A stretch of DNA of 64,000 nt, taken from assembly GCA_015680685.1 (NCBI GenBank), contig MNCI01004500.1, positions 3,190-67,189 on the forward strand, in the 5' to 3' direction. Under the pieces are notes generated by a model. That model did not search any database, was not told the DNA's origin, and was given only the letters and a program-made list of their open reading frames with translations. How positions within the stretch are numbered: position 1 is the stretch's first letter; every line of letters begins with the position of its first letter. The translations under genes were made by a program, and so were the position numbers. The stretch is from Gnetum montanum. Taxonomy: Eukaryota > Streptophyta > Gnetopsida > Gnetales > Gnetaceae. Below are positions 11,900 through 24,611 of this stretch, piece after piece.

Positions 11900-13800
11900 T
11901 ATTGTGGTAGCTAATTTTTGGTGACATTAGCCCATTCTATGAACTTTGTGCCTTCCTTTATAACATTTTTAAAAAATTATTTTCTATCCTTAAATTCATC
12001 AATCTCTATTAATATTTTTTCACATGTTCTTTCATATTAGCCAGATTATTTATGACAAGTTGAAAATATGCTACTTGATCTAATCCTTTGGCCATTTCTT
12101 TAGTGTCCTTTTTTGCCAACTCATGTTGCAACTCTGTATTTTCCATCTTTAAATATTCAATGCTTACTTCTTTCATTTGCATAATTCCTACTTGTTCTTC
12201 ATATTTACTTTTTAACTAGGACAATTCCATTTGTGTCACATGCTAAAGAGCCTTTAGCCTCTCTATTTCTTGTTGTTCATCTTGAGTGGTTTCATTGGTG
12301 ATCCTTGAAAAATCTATAATTACTTTTGATAATTTTTGAGTTAATTCATGATGAGTCATGATCATTTTTATTTTTCATGATTCTTTATCCATAGTTTTAA
12401 ACTAGAAAATCACCGATTCGTCAATACTTGACTTATTAGGATGTTTTTGGTCAAACATTAGTTTCCCCTTAGCTATCTTTACTTTCATAGAGTTAGGCAT
12501 TCCTTTGATGGTGTATCTTGAAGGAAAATCCTTTAAGTTTAAGGATTTATGAGATGATGATAAAGCCCCTGTGATGATTATAGTAGTAGATATTTTTCTC
12601 TTTTCTAATTAAGCTTTCTCTGTAGCATGATGTGACTTTAGCCTAATTATCCTCTTCTCCTTAATAGTTGTATACCAAGGGAAAGATTCTAGATCTATAG
12701 CTCACTTTGAATCATCTATTTTCCATGAAAAAAATTCTCTATTATTCTATCCAATTGTTCTTAATTAAATTGTTTTGCCAAAATATGTTCATTATCTCCA
12801 AATCATTTGCTAGCTAGAATATCCTATTCTACTAATTGATTCTTTGAAAAAGTAATAGATAATGTTCTTCTCAATTCTTTTGAGGCCTATTTCTTAGACA
12901 TGTTTACTATTTCATCTATTAATAAATAATAAATGGCATTATCATCTCTATGAACGTAGGCCCTCCTAAAGTCTTTATTAGTATTGAAAAACTTGTGCTT
13001 TGATTTAGGAAACACTACCCTCTCAAACTTGGTCCAAATATTTGTCATATACTAAGCATTATTGAAACACCAAAATTCAATCTGAAGAAGAAAAACATGA
13101 TTGGCCATATAATCATGTTTTAGTGGACTCTTTTGAATCTATCTTTCAATCTCTCAAGCTACCAAATATGGTGCCATAAAGCGTGGTAATTTCTTTGGCC
13201 TATCCTTGAATCCATTGATGATGATCTCTATATAATGAGCATGGAGAAAAATGACCCCTTTGCATTTGGCCCTTATTTCATCTACAATTACTTTTTTAAT
13301 TCTATGCACTTTTTTGTTATTTAGAGATTTAGAAAAAAACTAGATAAACAATATTCATTAGTAATTCCAAAGTTTAATCATCTATGTAATCCTTATGATA
13401 TAAAGTAGGATAGAAATCACAACAATGCCATCTCCTATTCTCGTCTTTTCAAATTATATTGGAACAAAATAGGGATACACCTTTCTAGGCTTAGGATTAT
13501 AGCCAAAATATGCTATAAGAAGAAGGATCTCATAGTAAATTGGCTACCATTAATAATTGTGTATGCTATTTGGACTTGTAGTTGATCATTCATAAAATAT
13601 ACAGGATGGAAAAGCTTATCATTTTGGAAAACTGCTAAAATTTTTAAATGTTGGGCTAAAACATTTGAAACATTGGTTCATGAAAAAATATTTAAAGTAG
13701 CAAAAAAAAACTCTTTGATAGAACCTAAGATCATTAAAGCTTGAAATAGCCTTCTTGTAGCTAAAAGAAGTCAAGATGTTAAATCATAGTGCAATTGTCA
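11900..13800 (-). pseudogene. Unidentified decayed protein with C-terminal coiled coil
   Basis: Not recognised. Read downward on the minus strand, it includes NGSQFTMRSFFL and YFGYNPKPRKVYPYFVPI near 13440-13580, KKVIVDEIRAKCKGVIFLHA and IEIIINGFKDRPKKLPRFMA near 13180-13310, and RRAYVHRDDNAIYYLLIDE near 12900-12980. From about 12360 to 12000 it becomes a charged heptad-like coil (ELTQKLSKVI, EEQVGIMQMKEVSIEYLKM, ENTELQHELAKKDTKEM). Stops are scattered and nearly all TAG or TGA. The layout (globular part, then coiled coil) resembles ORF2 of E2, but I see no sequence match. Confidence 0.4.
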
Positions 13801-14540
13801 TGAGCTTTAGGGATAATGTTGAGTGGATTGCCAAGAACACTTGCATATATCATTGTGTTCAAGAAATATAAAAGATATTGTAGTACATATGATATAGTTA
13901 CAACTTATGTTACCATAATGAGAAATTGAGGACATATTTATAACTTTATGTTTTATAATTTTTATGGATTTATCTTTATAAGAAATGAGTAATAAACACA
14001 CATGCATTGCAATTCCATCTAGGGAGAGGGACAATGCTTGTGTTATAATCCCTTAAGGGGAAAAGTGTAAAACATCATGCACAAATACAAAAATGCAAAT
14101 AAAATGGCTCTTATTCATAACCTCAATGGCCCAACAGTAGGCCACATAATTGTAACCTCCTTGGATAATTTTAAATCATCATAGATTATGAAAATGAGAA
14201 ATAAATAAATAAATATTTTTTATATTTTTAATGTTGGATAATGTTTTTGGTATTTTAATATTTAAAGCATCAATGATTTAAAAATGAGGGGAAACAATAA
14301 GCTTTATTCATAGCATAAACACTTAACTCTACATCAACCAAATGGTTTTGGGCTATGTAAGTGTGGTAGCACTCTAATAGAGTCTAGCCATACTTATGAA
14401 AATAATGACTCAAAAAATATAAAAAATAAGAAATAAATTACTTACCTAAGAAGGAAGATGTCTTCAAATAGAAAATAGATGCTAAAAGCTAGAGGAAAAT
14501 GCTTAAAATCAAGTTCATTTTGTATGAATCTCATCTTGAG

Positions 14541-14983
14541 TGTTTATAATTTTTGCAACATAACAACAAGGGTTCGTTAATACCTAGGCATTAGTGAAGG
14601 CCCATCAACAAAATTGAGACATCTTGGAACATACCTATGGAGGTGGTTGCATCAGCACCCCTACACTGATGTAGGGGATGCACTAGTGTAGGAAAGTCAA
14701 CACATCCCTACCCCCAACACTTTACCTCCATTTTCTTGAATGAAATATAGAATTCTAGTGAACATTTTGAAATCTTCTTAGGTTTTTTAATGAAGCCAAA
14801 AACTTTCTAAGAAGCCTAAAACATGCATTAAAGCTACAAGTATGAACCGAAAGGCTAGGATGTGAACCTGGGAGATAGAAACCTTAATTGCATTTATAAA
14901 AACCATAAACACAGGGTACATGACATACATCCTGAATCTAGGGCTTACAATTAACTTACAAAATGTTACTAGATGACTCATCA
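14541..14983 (-). repeat. LTR-like direct repeat, right copy
   Basis: Partner of 6841-7320, somewhat shorter (443 against 480 bp). On the minus strand it begins TGATGAGTCATC and ends ATTATAAACA. Shared blocks include TACCTAGGCATTA, GTGTAGGAAAGTCAA, ATACCTCCATTTT-like, GGGAGATAGAAACCTTAA and ATAAACANAGGGTACAT. By eye it is well below 90% identical to the left copy, so the pair is old. Confidence 0.6.
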
Positions 14984-15349
14984 CTAGCTTAATATCAATG
15001 ATGATAAGCCATGATTTTTTTATTATGATGAAAAAAATCCTTTTATTATTTTCCACATTAATCACAATGAAATATACTAGGTAAGACTAGCCATCAATGG
15101 TGGTTATAACATCCTTTACATATTCCAATAGAATAGTAATTGATTAATAAAAAAGCTTCAACTTAATGTTGTATTCTTTGTGTGGTAGCAAGTTTCATGT
15201 CTTGTACTTTCATTGAGAAATTAAGTTAACTTTAGAACGTAAGTCTAACAAAGCTTTATAAAGTGAATTCCTAGTAATTTGTAACTAAATGAGGGCACTT
15301 TGAGGATTTTTCTTTTCCTTGAAAGGTTGTCTACCTTGATCTAATCAAT

Positions 15350-17930
15350 TATGGTATGGGGTAATATGATAGTTATTATGTTTACATTTTGATTTGAAGA
15401 CAACTTTTTAGAATGATTGAAGAATGTTGACATTAAAGTGGGCTTCAAAACCACTAATGCTTGCATTATTTAAGGTGGACTAATAGGTCTAAAGAAAGGG
15501 TGATTCTAAGACTTGCACTCAAAACCACTTGAGCTATCATTTACTAGCATATGTATAGCTCTCAAAGCATTTTTCTAATGTGGTTATAAAGGCACTTTAC
15601 CTTGCATTTATGGAGGTGGCACTGGAGAATTAGGAGTATGTGATAGTTAAGGATGTAAGGAAGGTGAATAAAAAGGGCAGGAGTGTGATTTAGCTCTAGA
15701 AGTAGAAGGCTTGTGGTATTCTAGTGGATAATAATAGTATAAGGAATGGATTTAAGTGGTTGCACCACTAAGAGAAACAGGTTGTTTAACATACCAACCA
15801 TATGAATATGGTTGTTTATAAGGATACAACTACCTTAGTGATGACATCTCCCACAATTATGAATTTTACCATTGCTAATAAAACTACTCCTAAGGTTGAG
15901 ATGAAGCTTTACTTAGATAGTATTCTTGATCATGAAACTATTTATAGTTGTCTTATGAATAAGGTAATTTTTTAAACCTTTTTTTGATGAATTTCAAATT
16001 GAATGCACATACCCTTAGCTACTATAAATGTGATATAACATGGCAACATCCCTTAAAATGCACATACTAGTACAAGTCACATTCATCATCATTAGTTAAA
16101 TTTGAGTAAACAACATACTCCATAATAAAAGCTTTACCTTTATGCCTATATATGTCATTTTCTTTTTCTTTTTCTCTTTCTTATCTTATGCAAGAGATTG
16201 CTTTATTTTCTTCTTCACTATTTTAAGTTCACTTGTAAATTTTTCATTCATTGAATTTCATAGTTTCTTCATCTTTTTTGCAATGTTTGAAATAGATTTT
16301 TGTAAAGTCTTTTTCTGATATATCTTCTTCATTGAAACCTCATCTTCACTTCTTTTACAAGTACAAATTTCCTAATTAGGAAAGAATGGATCCTTGTTAT
16401 ACTTCTTAGCACATACTTTCTTTTTTATTTCATCCTTTTCTTTGGTTACTTGGTCCATCAACCTTTGAATTTGATGGACCCTCATTTTTTATATTCTCCC
16501 TTGATATAGACCCCATGAGTTTCTTTTGTTTGGTTTCTAAGTCCATCTATAATATGTCTTAAATTCTCCCTTTAAGAAAATCCATGATTTGGGCACTTGT
16601 GTAATAATAAGTACTATCTTCTTAAGGCTACATTAAGGGATTTATAATTTTCTTGTTTTCATCTATGAATATGTTTTCTCAAGTTATATACTATCAAGTA
16701 CATTTAATATTTATCATTGAATAGTTCTAGCATTATCCTTTGTCTTCTAATGGATTCTAGTTCCAAGGACTAGCACCAGCTCTTTACTTCTTTTATGACT
16801 GTCATTGAGAATAATTTGATCTTCTACTAATCATTTTCTATATTCTACAAGGCACAAGCATAATGGAAGGCTTGTAAATGATGTTGTATGTCTATGTTAT
16901 ATTCTTCCTCAAATTTTGGAATTTTGTCCACATGAAGTTGCTTAATATAGTCATCCCTTTGATGCATGGTTAAAATATAAATAGCTTCATGATATTAATT
17001 ATGCTCCTAGTAGCAAGCAAGGATTCATCATAATCATCAAATTTATAATGATCTCTATCATGATCATGATCCCTTTTTTATTACCTACTATGCCTTCTCT
17101 CATGTCTATGCTTATGGTCTCTATCTCTATTACAATCATAATCATCATTCCTACCTCTATTCTTATTCTAATCTCTTTGGTTACTTTCACCAAGGTATCC
17201 ATCTTGACCTCTTCTTCCTTGCCTACACTCATTCTCATTGGAGCTTGATAATGAGAATGATGAAGAAGATTAAGAACTTGGACAACTATGCTAGCTTTAC
17301 CTCTCCTACCATGATCCTTTTGATTATCTCTAGGTGATATACTAGAAGATCTAGTCTTGAAGGTCCTCCTTGTATTGGATCATGTTCTTCCAATTCCTTA
17401 GTTGTGCAATCATGATTTATTCATTTCATCTACATTGAAGATTGTAAGATTGTGAATGTTTGATCTTCCTAAATGATGATCAATTATCCTTTTCAAACTT
17501 CAAATTCAATAGTATGGTAGCTCTTTTACCCTTTGTTACATCATGGTATGCCTCCATGACATGGTCTTTTCTAAGTTGGGCCTCAATGGGCTCATAAGGC
17601 CTAGAAGTTTCATCAACCACTTTGTATTTAATTGTAATAGCTTATAATCCAACTTTCATCAACATTGTCATTAACATTGATGGGGTTGCACAATTATGGG
17701 ACAACATAATATTCCCTTCTAGGTCTCTTCATTTCATTTGTTCACCCTAGTATAAAATAAAGACAAACATTGGAAAATAAGGATCCAAATGCTAGTAGAT
17801 GACTTTAATTTTAATAGGTAAATTATTATGATTTCTTGTTGTTATGTCATTTTTCCTTGTGGAATTCTTAGTAAGTGGGTAATTGTCTCTATGAGTAGAA
17901 GACATCTTGAAATTAGCATGTATGGCCTAA
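15350..17930 (-). pseudogene. Athila-like gag (element C), decayed
   Basis: Gag of the same family as that at 62055-64000. Minus-strand blocks, top to bottom: an Arg/Asp/His-rich stretch at 17000-17240 (RDRDHKHRHERRH, KRDHDHDRDH); then KIPKFEEEYNIDIQHHLQAF near 16870-16930; EVKSWC-SLELESI near 16760; MLELFNDKY near 16720; then LNVALRRYY-LLHKCPNHGF near 16600-16660. The order matches the 63-kb gag (FEGGYNADPKNHL, SWYQSLEL, MLELFNDKY, YYALLHRCPVHGY). A proline-rich tail follows near 15620. Stops occur every 20-40 codons. Its LTR lies directly upstream at 18024-18850. Confidence 0.7.
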
Positions 17931-18023
17931 TAAAATAATAATATATTTTAAAGAATAAATCATTAAGTTCTAACAATGATCGTGAACAAATTAAACTAAT
18001 CTAGATCACTAACACCAACTCCT

Positions 18024-18850
18024 TGACTATACACTTATGATAAGGAACAAGTATATCCTATACCTAACTATACAAAACATAAGCATTCTCAACTGACCTA
18101 ATCATAATATGTAGACTTGGACTAGTGTGTATCTAGATTGTTAAGTGTGATTATAGGTCATTATCTTCCTAATTACACTTATGATGGTCTTTAACTCATA
18201 TGATTAAATGTAATTGAAGTATATGATTTATGTTGAATGGTCAAGATTAAAATATTATTAAGATGTTGAAATTTAATCTATTTTATTCTAAGTGAGATAA
18301 GAAAAGTCTAATGCGATGAGTGTCTAAATATACATTCACTACTAGGATTACCAAACATAGTGCTAATAAAGCATTAGCATTATTGGATTACCAAGTAAAC
18401 ATATATTAAATGCAAAGTGATCACGCTCATTCTACAAAATTCTACATGCAAAGAAAACTAAATATTAACTAATTGTAGGAAAATGTAAATGGTAAGCTAA
18501 TTTCATGTAAAATAAATTGAATTAAAAGTAGATTGTATTCTAAGTTAAAGTGCTACTATGAATGGAAATTAATCTTCATCTTATTATTATTTATAAAACC
18601 TATCGAGGTATAATCTAGTAGAATAAGATGTCATACAAATGAATTAGATTCATGATATGCACACTCAATAACTATTTCTATGGTTATGAAACTATATTGT
18701 ACTATTTTTGTGATAAGTATGACCAAAATGATGCATTAATGTGGTAAGTGAGCATTATTTATAGACTTTACCTACCCCAAATACATCACATTTGTGATAT
18801 TCTATGAAAGTATATAATATCATGACTATAATATTATAGTTATAATGTCA
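18024..18850 (-). repeat. LTR of element C
   Basis: 827 bp, TGACTATAC...TAATGTCA on +. It is collinear with the E1/E2 LTRs: GCGATGAG, CACTACTAGGATTACCAA, GGATTACCAAGTA, then a TTATTTATAGAC element (TATA box on minus) near 18757, then worn GATAT motifs up to the end. The internal side carries TTGGTGTTAGTG at about 18005-18020, a degraded form of the family primer-binding site. No second LTR was found on the 15-kb side, so the element is truncated there, next to the repeat ending at 14983. Confidence 0.65.
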
Positions 18851-21000
18851 CACCTAATTAACTAACTATTCATAATCATCCCAAAGTCTTATTCCTTTAA
18901 AGGCTTTGTCTTTCCTCCTTTTTATCTTCTCTACATTTCTTACCTTCTTCACCCCTGAATCTTACATGTTATTTTAGTGTTTTCTTCTTCTTTGAATTGT
19001 CCTTCATCCCTTGCTTATGCTTATCTATCTTCCCTTACTATCTTCCCTCCTCCCTTAGCTTCTTATGGCCAATTTCTTCTAGTGGTATTGTTGACTTCTT
19101 CTTCTATGAGTCCTCTATAATACTTGCTTTCTAATATCCTAGCTAGGTAGGATTTTCCTCAATGTGTTTCTTTTAATCCTAGCAATTAGGCCACTAAAGA
19201 TGTTCTACTTCATAGATAATTCTTGAAGAAGTTTTGGGCTAGGAATCTTTTAGTTTATCAAGTTCTTGGTGTCTCATCTTACTTATAATTTGATGATTAT
19301 AACTACCACTAGAGAGTTAAAAATTCATAAAATTCTTTGTTATGGTAGTTGCATCATACTTCTTGTTAGATGTAAGTACAAGGAATGAAATCCTTTCATG
19401 GTAAGGTTGCTACTTCAAGCATTGTTTCACTGTCTAACTAATAAGATGATGATCATTGCTATTTGATTTCTTAACACCTTCTAAGCTACTACTTGACCAT
19501 GTCCCATTTCTACTAGCCATGATTACATAGGTTCATCATAGAAATTTGATGATGATAATGTTGTTGAATTTGTTTTGCCTTCATAGCCTCAAAGCACATG
19601 TGAAAAAGATCAAGAAAATATTAAAACATGTTTTTTGAGGCTCATACATGTTCATTCTAGTTGCTAGAACTCCTTCACTCTAGCCCTTGCAATGTCATTA
19701 TTTAGAAAGCTCATAAGCATCTCTATGTAGGCTTTTCTAAAATGCCTCCAATAGTATAACAAGAATTTCAACACTTGCTTTAAGCTCTTTTTTAGCCAAT
19801 TTCAAAGATATTGACACTATGAGAAGTCTTTTACTATACTCAAGTTTCAAACTTGTGTTTTCTTAGTAATCATTTTTAAAAATATTTCATTCAATCTACA
19901 TAATGCAATCATTTAAAGTGTAAAATTCTTAAAAGGTAGTGCAAGTTCATTTACTATGTACTCAATATTAGATTTAATGTTTCCATAAAGGCCCTAAAAA
20001 TTTAAACTTTTATAATATTAATTTTAATCTTAATTGCTAAAGAAAAATAAAATGGTAAGCATTAATTTTGACAAGAGAAAGGGCCAAGTCTCTTTGAAAA
20101 TTTGTATTAATTTTAATCTTAACAAAGAAGCTTGATCTACTTGACTCAACATCTAGATGCAAAAAGCTCATCTAAATGATTTCTCTAAGCACATGATGGA
20201 AACTAAATAGAGGAGCTATGTGGCAATGGTTAAAAAAGGGAGCTATATTTTTTTCTTTTGTCACATAGGAATTAGCTTGACATTTAAATAAAGTGCAAAA
20301 ACTCATCTAAATATAAATTCCACATTAGCTTTAGACACATTTTTTTTTTTAAAAAAAAGACTCATCTAGATCTAGGAACAAAACCTATGGTTCATTACTT
20401 GATTAAAAAAAATACATATATGTATGTGTGTATGTGTATTTTGGGGTGAAGGGATGGGGTTGTTCTTCAGTACAAAAAGAATTTAAAGTGTTTTTTAAAT
20501 AAAAAAAAGTCAATCTTATAGTAAAATAAGGTATTCAAAGAAAGAAAATAAAAAGCTAGTTTATATTTCAATGAAGAACTCTATTTTATAAACTTAGAAA
20601 GCTATATTAACAAAGTTAAAGGTCTAGGTTGAGTGGGACATATTAGAAATAAAAACACTTATATCCCTCAATATGAGAAAGCTTATGTTTATAAAGCATT
20701 TAAGCCTAAGCAAATCTATAATATAGAGCTAGAGCCTATATTGTAGAAAGCTTGTAGAACTCTTTAATTGTGGAGGATATTGGCCCATAATGAAGGTAGA
20801 AAGAGTTGTTCACTCTTAAGCAAGTTGAGCATAAGAAACATAGAGTTGTTATTAGTGCACAAACTAAAATGATATATTGCTTTCTTTTAGGTAGGCCTTA
20901 ATGTTTTCTTCAACTTAATACGTATAAGCAATAATGAAGAGTGATGGGTAAATGATATAAATTTTTGCTTTTTATCTCCTTTTTTACTAAGCTCCTATAT
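18851..21000. other. No gene seen
   Basis: AT-rich, with pyrimidine-rich CTTCTTC tracts near 18900-19090, a T10/A8 run near 20340 and a short (TATG/TGTG)n tract near 20410-20440. No open coding run or known repeat could be supported. Confidence 0.4.
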
Positions 21001-21009
21001 TCTTAGAAT

Positions 21010-21585
21010 TGTATTTCTTCGATTCGATTTGGTCCAAACGTGGAAGCTAGTGCCCAGCTATTTCTTCATACCCTTGATTCAGCGTTGTGCCAGCTGGAGA
21101 CACTGAAGATGATTCGGCATTGTACCAGATGAGTTGCATTTGTTACCGCATTTGAGACGACTTATCTTGTCGAACTCAAGCACGCAACTTCAACTTCCAC
21201 CGAGTTTGGGATTGTGTGCTTCCTTGGTATCTATATCGGTATAAGGGTGTCAGGAGTTCAGGGAATTTCCATCTACTTTTCAGCAGCTATCATCTCCGGA
21301 GTTTTTACGCATATCCGAGTGTAGAGGTTTAAAGAAGATCCCGGGAGGTTCGAAAACTTGTCATCTTTAAAGTATCGACTGTTAAATGGATGCAGTAATT
21401 TAGTGAACCTTGGTACATCATTCCACTTGTTGCCGACTTTAGAGTCTTTGGACGTTACCCGATGCCCTAAATTGGAAGCCAGGTGGATGAACGTGTTCCT
21501 TCAAATGAGATCGCTTAAAGTCATCAATGTCGGAGGCTCTTCCCACCTAATTGAAGGATGGGGAAATTGGAAACTAAATTTGTAA
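21010..21585 (+). pseudogene. Leucine-rich-repeat fragment of an NLR-type resistance gene
   Basis: The only host-gene-like sequence. It is more GC-rich than its surroundings and reads as LRR units across more than one frame. The clearest run, 21340-21585, contains NLSSLKYRLLNGCSNLVNLG, LPTLESLDVTRCPKLEARWM and MRSLKVINVGGSSHLIEGWG, ending at a stop at 21583-21585. Upstream, in other frames, are LCQLETLKMI, LPHLRRLILSNS and EFLRISECRGLKKIPG. The L-x2-L-x-L spacing, with Cys-Pro-x-L units, fits the C-terminal LRR of plant TIR- or CC-NBS-LRR immune receptors. No NB-ARC motifs (P-loop, GLPL, MHD) are in the flanks. It is a frameshifted 3' fragment and probably non-functional. Confidence 0.65.
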
Positions 21586-22599
21586 AAACAAAATGCATGA
21601 TAAGTCAAATGAGTTAATATTATGTAAAATTACAATATTTTGCCGTTCAATAAATTTGAAATTGAATTTCAATAAGTTTCTAATCCTTTAGATCTATTGG
21701 ATGGGAAAAATACATGTACTATGACTTTTGAAATCATTAAAAAAATTATCAAATGTTGTAGGTAACATTTTAATAAAAAGGTTTCTCTTACATATGTATT
21801 AAATCTCTTTATCTTAGCTTTAACAATTATAAGTAAATTATGCCCTGCAAGTACACATTTTACATATTTATTTTTATTGCTACATATTCATATTAGATGT
21901 TATATATCCATTATAAATATTTGGTTTTGCCTATCAAGAAGTTGTTCATTTAAGCATCTACTTATGAGCTTGTAGGTTTAAGTTTTACTAAGAACTTGTT
22001 ATTTGGGAGTACTACAAAAATCATCAATGGTATACACTAAATTCAATTTATACAAATATGGGTGGTTGAAACTTCTCATTTTGTTAGTAGAAGGTATTAT
22101 ACCCGAAAAATAATCTTTATAATTAAAAAAATTTAAAGTACATAACATAATAAGAGCTAAGGAGAGGTGAAACTCCATAGTAACATAGAAATGAATAGCT
22201 CCTCAATTCTAAAGATGTCTATTCAAGTAGATATCCCTAAAAAGAAAAATAAGAAAATTAACTTTTTATAGGAAACCTAGTTTACCTCTTGGGGGCATTA
22301 GACCCTTAAGAAATGAATAATAATATTAAAAAAATTAAGTTACATTAAATCATCAAAGAGAGAGTCTAAAGAAAATGCCCAATAGTTTTGGAGATACTTA
22401 CAACCAATCCTAAAAAATCTCACCTTTAAAGTAGAAAAAGGATTAGGCCTTATCCTTATTCAAAACTACCTTCATAAATTTCCACTTCTTAATAAAGGGT
22501 TTCTTATAAAGAGATGGAGAAAAATCTCTCTAAAAAGAAAATACATTTATCAGAAATAAAGAACAAATAGCAAAAAAAGTTGAAGGTTTCCTATCCTTA
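21586..22599. other. No gene seen
   Basis: AT-rich. Weak minus-strand protein-like traces near 22440-22560 could belong to the LINE tail below, but they are too degraded to support a call. Confidence 0.35.
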
Positions 22600-23029
22600 A
22601 AACTTCAAAATAAAAAGAAATTAATATTTTACAAAACAAATTAATTGTTTAGCTTTCAATGAGAGATTGTTTGCCTGAAGTTATAGCTAGAAATTAATAT
22701 GTTTGAGAATATGGCATTTGGCTCCTAAACAGAGGTCATAGTTATGCTCTTGCTGCTAGAAAATAACTGTGCACTAAAGCTTCTAAATAGAGTAGAGAAC
22801 AAGTTATCAAAGAAAATTCCAAATGCAAAGAAAGTAGACAAAGTAGGCTTATTACCAAAAATAACTTCATTAATGCTTGGTTAAAAAAGTTACAAATTCT
22901 GTGTGTGCATTTCCAAATATGTTGAGCAATGGGATGCTTAAAAAAACATGAAAAAATGACTCTTCACTTCTACAAAGAGGACATTGAGGAGAAACATTTA
23001 TCATATGTTCAACCTTTGCATATGGACTA
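22600..23029 (-). pseudogene. LINE C-terminal zinc-binding (zf-RVT-like) fragment
   Basis: Minus strand from 23029 downward reads SPYAKVEHMINVSPQCPLCR, then SEESFFHVF and, after a one-base shift, KHPIAQHIWKC. The CPLC...H-x-F...HPxAQxIW pattern is that of the zinc-binding domain downstream of reverse transcriptase in plant L1-type LINEs (zf-RVT, PF13966). The reading stops exactly at the LTR of element D (23030), which therefore appears to have landed in the LINE. The rest of the LINE is not found. Confidence 0.55.
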
Positions 23030-23867
23030 TGATGTTGTATCTACGATATCATAGCCTTGCATACATCATCATAGATGCAATGTGGTGGACCATGGTCATG
23101 CTTTAAATACCAACCCATTATCGCATTGACATAACAACTTTCACAAATACTTAGCTAGATTCTTGCTGTTTGTTTTGTAACCTAAACCTAGAGTTAGAGT
23201 GAATGGTTGTAGTATGGTGATTAACAATTGTACGAAGTCTTTATTCAAGTGGATTGTTCCTGGACACAATTCATGATTGGTAATAAAGGTCAAAATTGTT
23301 TCTCACCATTGTAGCATTTCACTTAATTTCATTTTACTTTTCAGCATGTTTACTTTGATTAAGTCTTTTATATTTTCTAAGTACTTTAACTTTTTAATGT
23401 CCTTTTGTAAGGCAATACAAGTATGATTGGTTTCAAGTAGAATGTGTAGCTATTTGGTAACCCAGTAGTGACTTCACTTGATTTGCTTAGTAGTGAATTT
23501 ATTTGGTAATCTTAATGACAATTATATTAGCCTAGGATGTGTACAGAAAGCTAGGAATGGATACTTATTACCATAGCCTAGATTAGATTTATATTTCTTT
23601 CACACTTAGACTTAGCATTCATATCCAGTTTTTTGATGACAAAATTTAGTTTTAATTTGAGCCAAACATCATCATTTTATCATATACCTTACTAAGAGTT
23701 AAACCATTCAACTTGCACTTTGCTAACTCTACTTGAGAAGATAATGATCACAAACAAACTATCAAGTCTTAGTATATTTACATTGTTCATCTATGAATTG
23801 CGACCAAGTTACATGTGAACACTCATGACTTGCATGGTTGAGTGTTGGAATACCAAACTACTCATTG
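23030..23867 (+). repeat. LTR of element D
   Basis: 838 bp. It starts TGATGTTGTATCTACGATAT and is collinear (in reverse sense) with the E1/E2 LTRs: GGATTGTTCCTGG, TAATAAAGGTC, TTGGTAACCCAGTAGTGACTT and GGTTGAGTGTTGG near the end. TTGGCACCATAATCAGGGAT at 23868-23887 is the decayed primer-binding site, followed by gag. F begins with the nearly identical TGATGTTGTAGATAC. The 3' LTR was not found. Confidence 0.65.
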
Positions 23868-24008
23868 TTGGCACCATAATCAGGGATGTCTCAATGTTTG
23901 CTAAGTAGTTGATTTTACCAAGTTCATTGTATCAAGTATCATCAAGCACATTTTTCACACTTTAAATAATTTTCTCAAAAGTACACACTCAAGCATCAAA
24001 CAATTAAT

Positions 24009-24611
24009 ATGGCTTCTACAACTAAGGAAAAATCTCTATCTGCTACTCAATTTAATGAGAATCATGACAAGGATTATAATGAAAAAGATTTAAGCGCATC
24101 AATGCAAACCAAAATTTCCTATGCTCACATTGATCCTTACTTTCCTAACTTCATATTTTTTTTTCACAAAAATGAATAACATAGATGGAGAGATTTACAG
24201 GGTAACTTTGTCTTGCCATCAAAACATTTAGCATTGTCAATGCCTCAAGAAAATCTTATGAGGTCAAATCTTAGTCATGTGCAGGAAGATTACCACATCA
24301 CCAAATACATGAGCATGAAAAGGGAAAGAAAGCACTTTAAACAATTATCCTAGAAGAAAGTGAAGATGTCATATTCCAAACTGAGAAGCTTTATCAAACT
24401 CATGGATCCCATTCTCAAACACCAATCATTCACATTAAAGATTCCATTAAGATTAAGTTGCATTTGGATTTTCTAGAAACTCTTTGAAGAGATAAGGAAG
24501 ACTTTGGACTTAGGAGGAATTCAAGGCCTAAGACCTCCACTAAATCTAAAAGGGATAAATCAAAGAGTCATAAAATGAGGATTAGCTGGCACCATTCTTC
24601 AATTTTGTCAT
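24009..24611 (+). pseudogene. gag of element D, 5' part (split by E1)
   Basis: Starts at ATG 24009 (MASTTKEKSLSATQFNENHD). It aligns with the N-terminus of the element H gag: IDPYFPNFIF...WRDLQGNFVLPSKH here against HPNDYIPNFTF...RDLQGNIVLPLDH there. It contains stops and breaks off where E1 begins at 24612. The reading resumes at 30654. The product would be Gag of an Athila-like element. Confidence 0.65.

Larger units (their letters stand above)
7321..14540 (-). mobile_element. Internal region of a pol-less LTR-flanked element
   Basis: Sequence between the direct repeats 6841-7320 and 14541-14983. Coding-like traces are on the minus strand, consistent with the orientation chosen for the repeats. 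I found no gag core, protease, reverse transcriptase, RNase H or integrase motif. It resembles a large retrotransposon derivative (LARD-type) or an element in which other sequences replaced pol. No convincing primer-binding site was seen next to the right repeat, which weakens the LTR interpretation. Confidence 0.45.

Noticed and set aside
17048-17248. Plus-strand ORF rich in Ile/Met/Leu, looking like a membrane peptide
   Set aside because: It is the antisense of the Arg/Asp/His-rich part of gag C.
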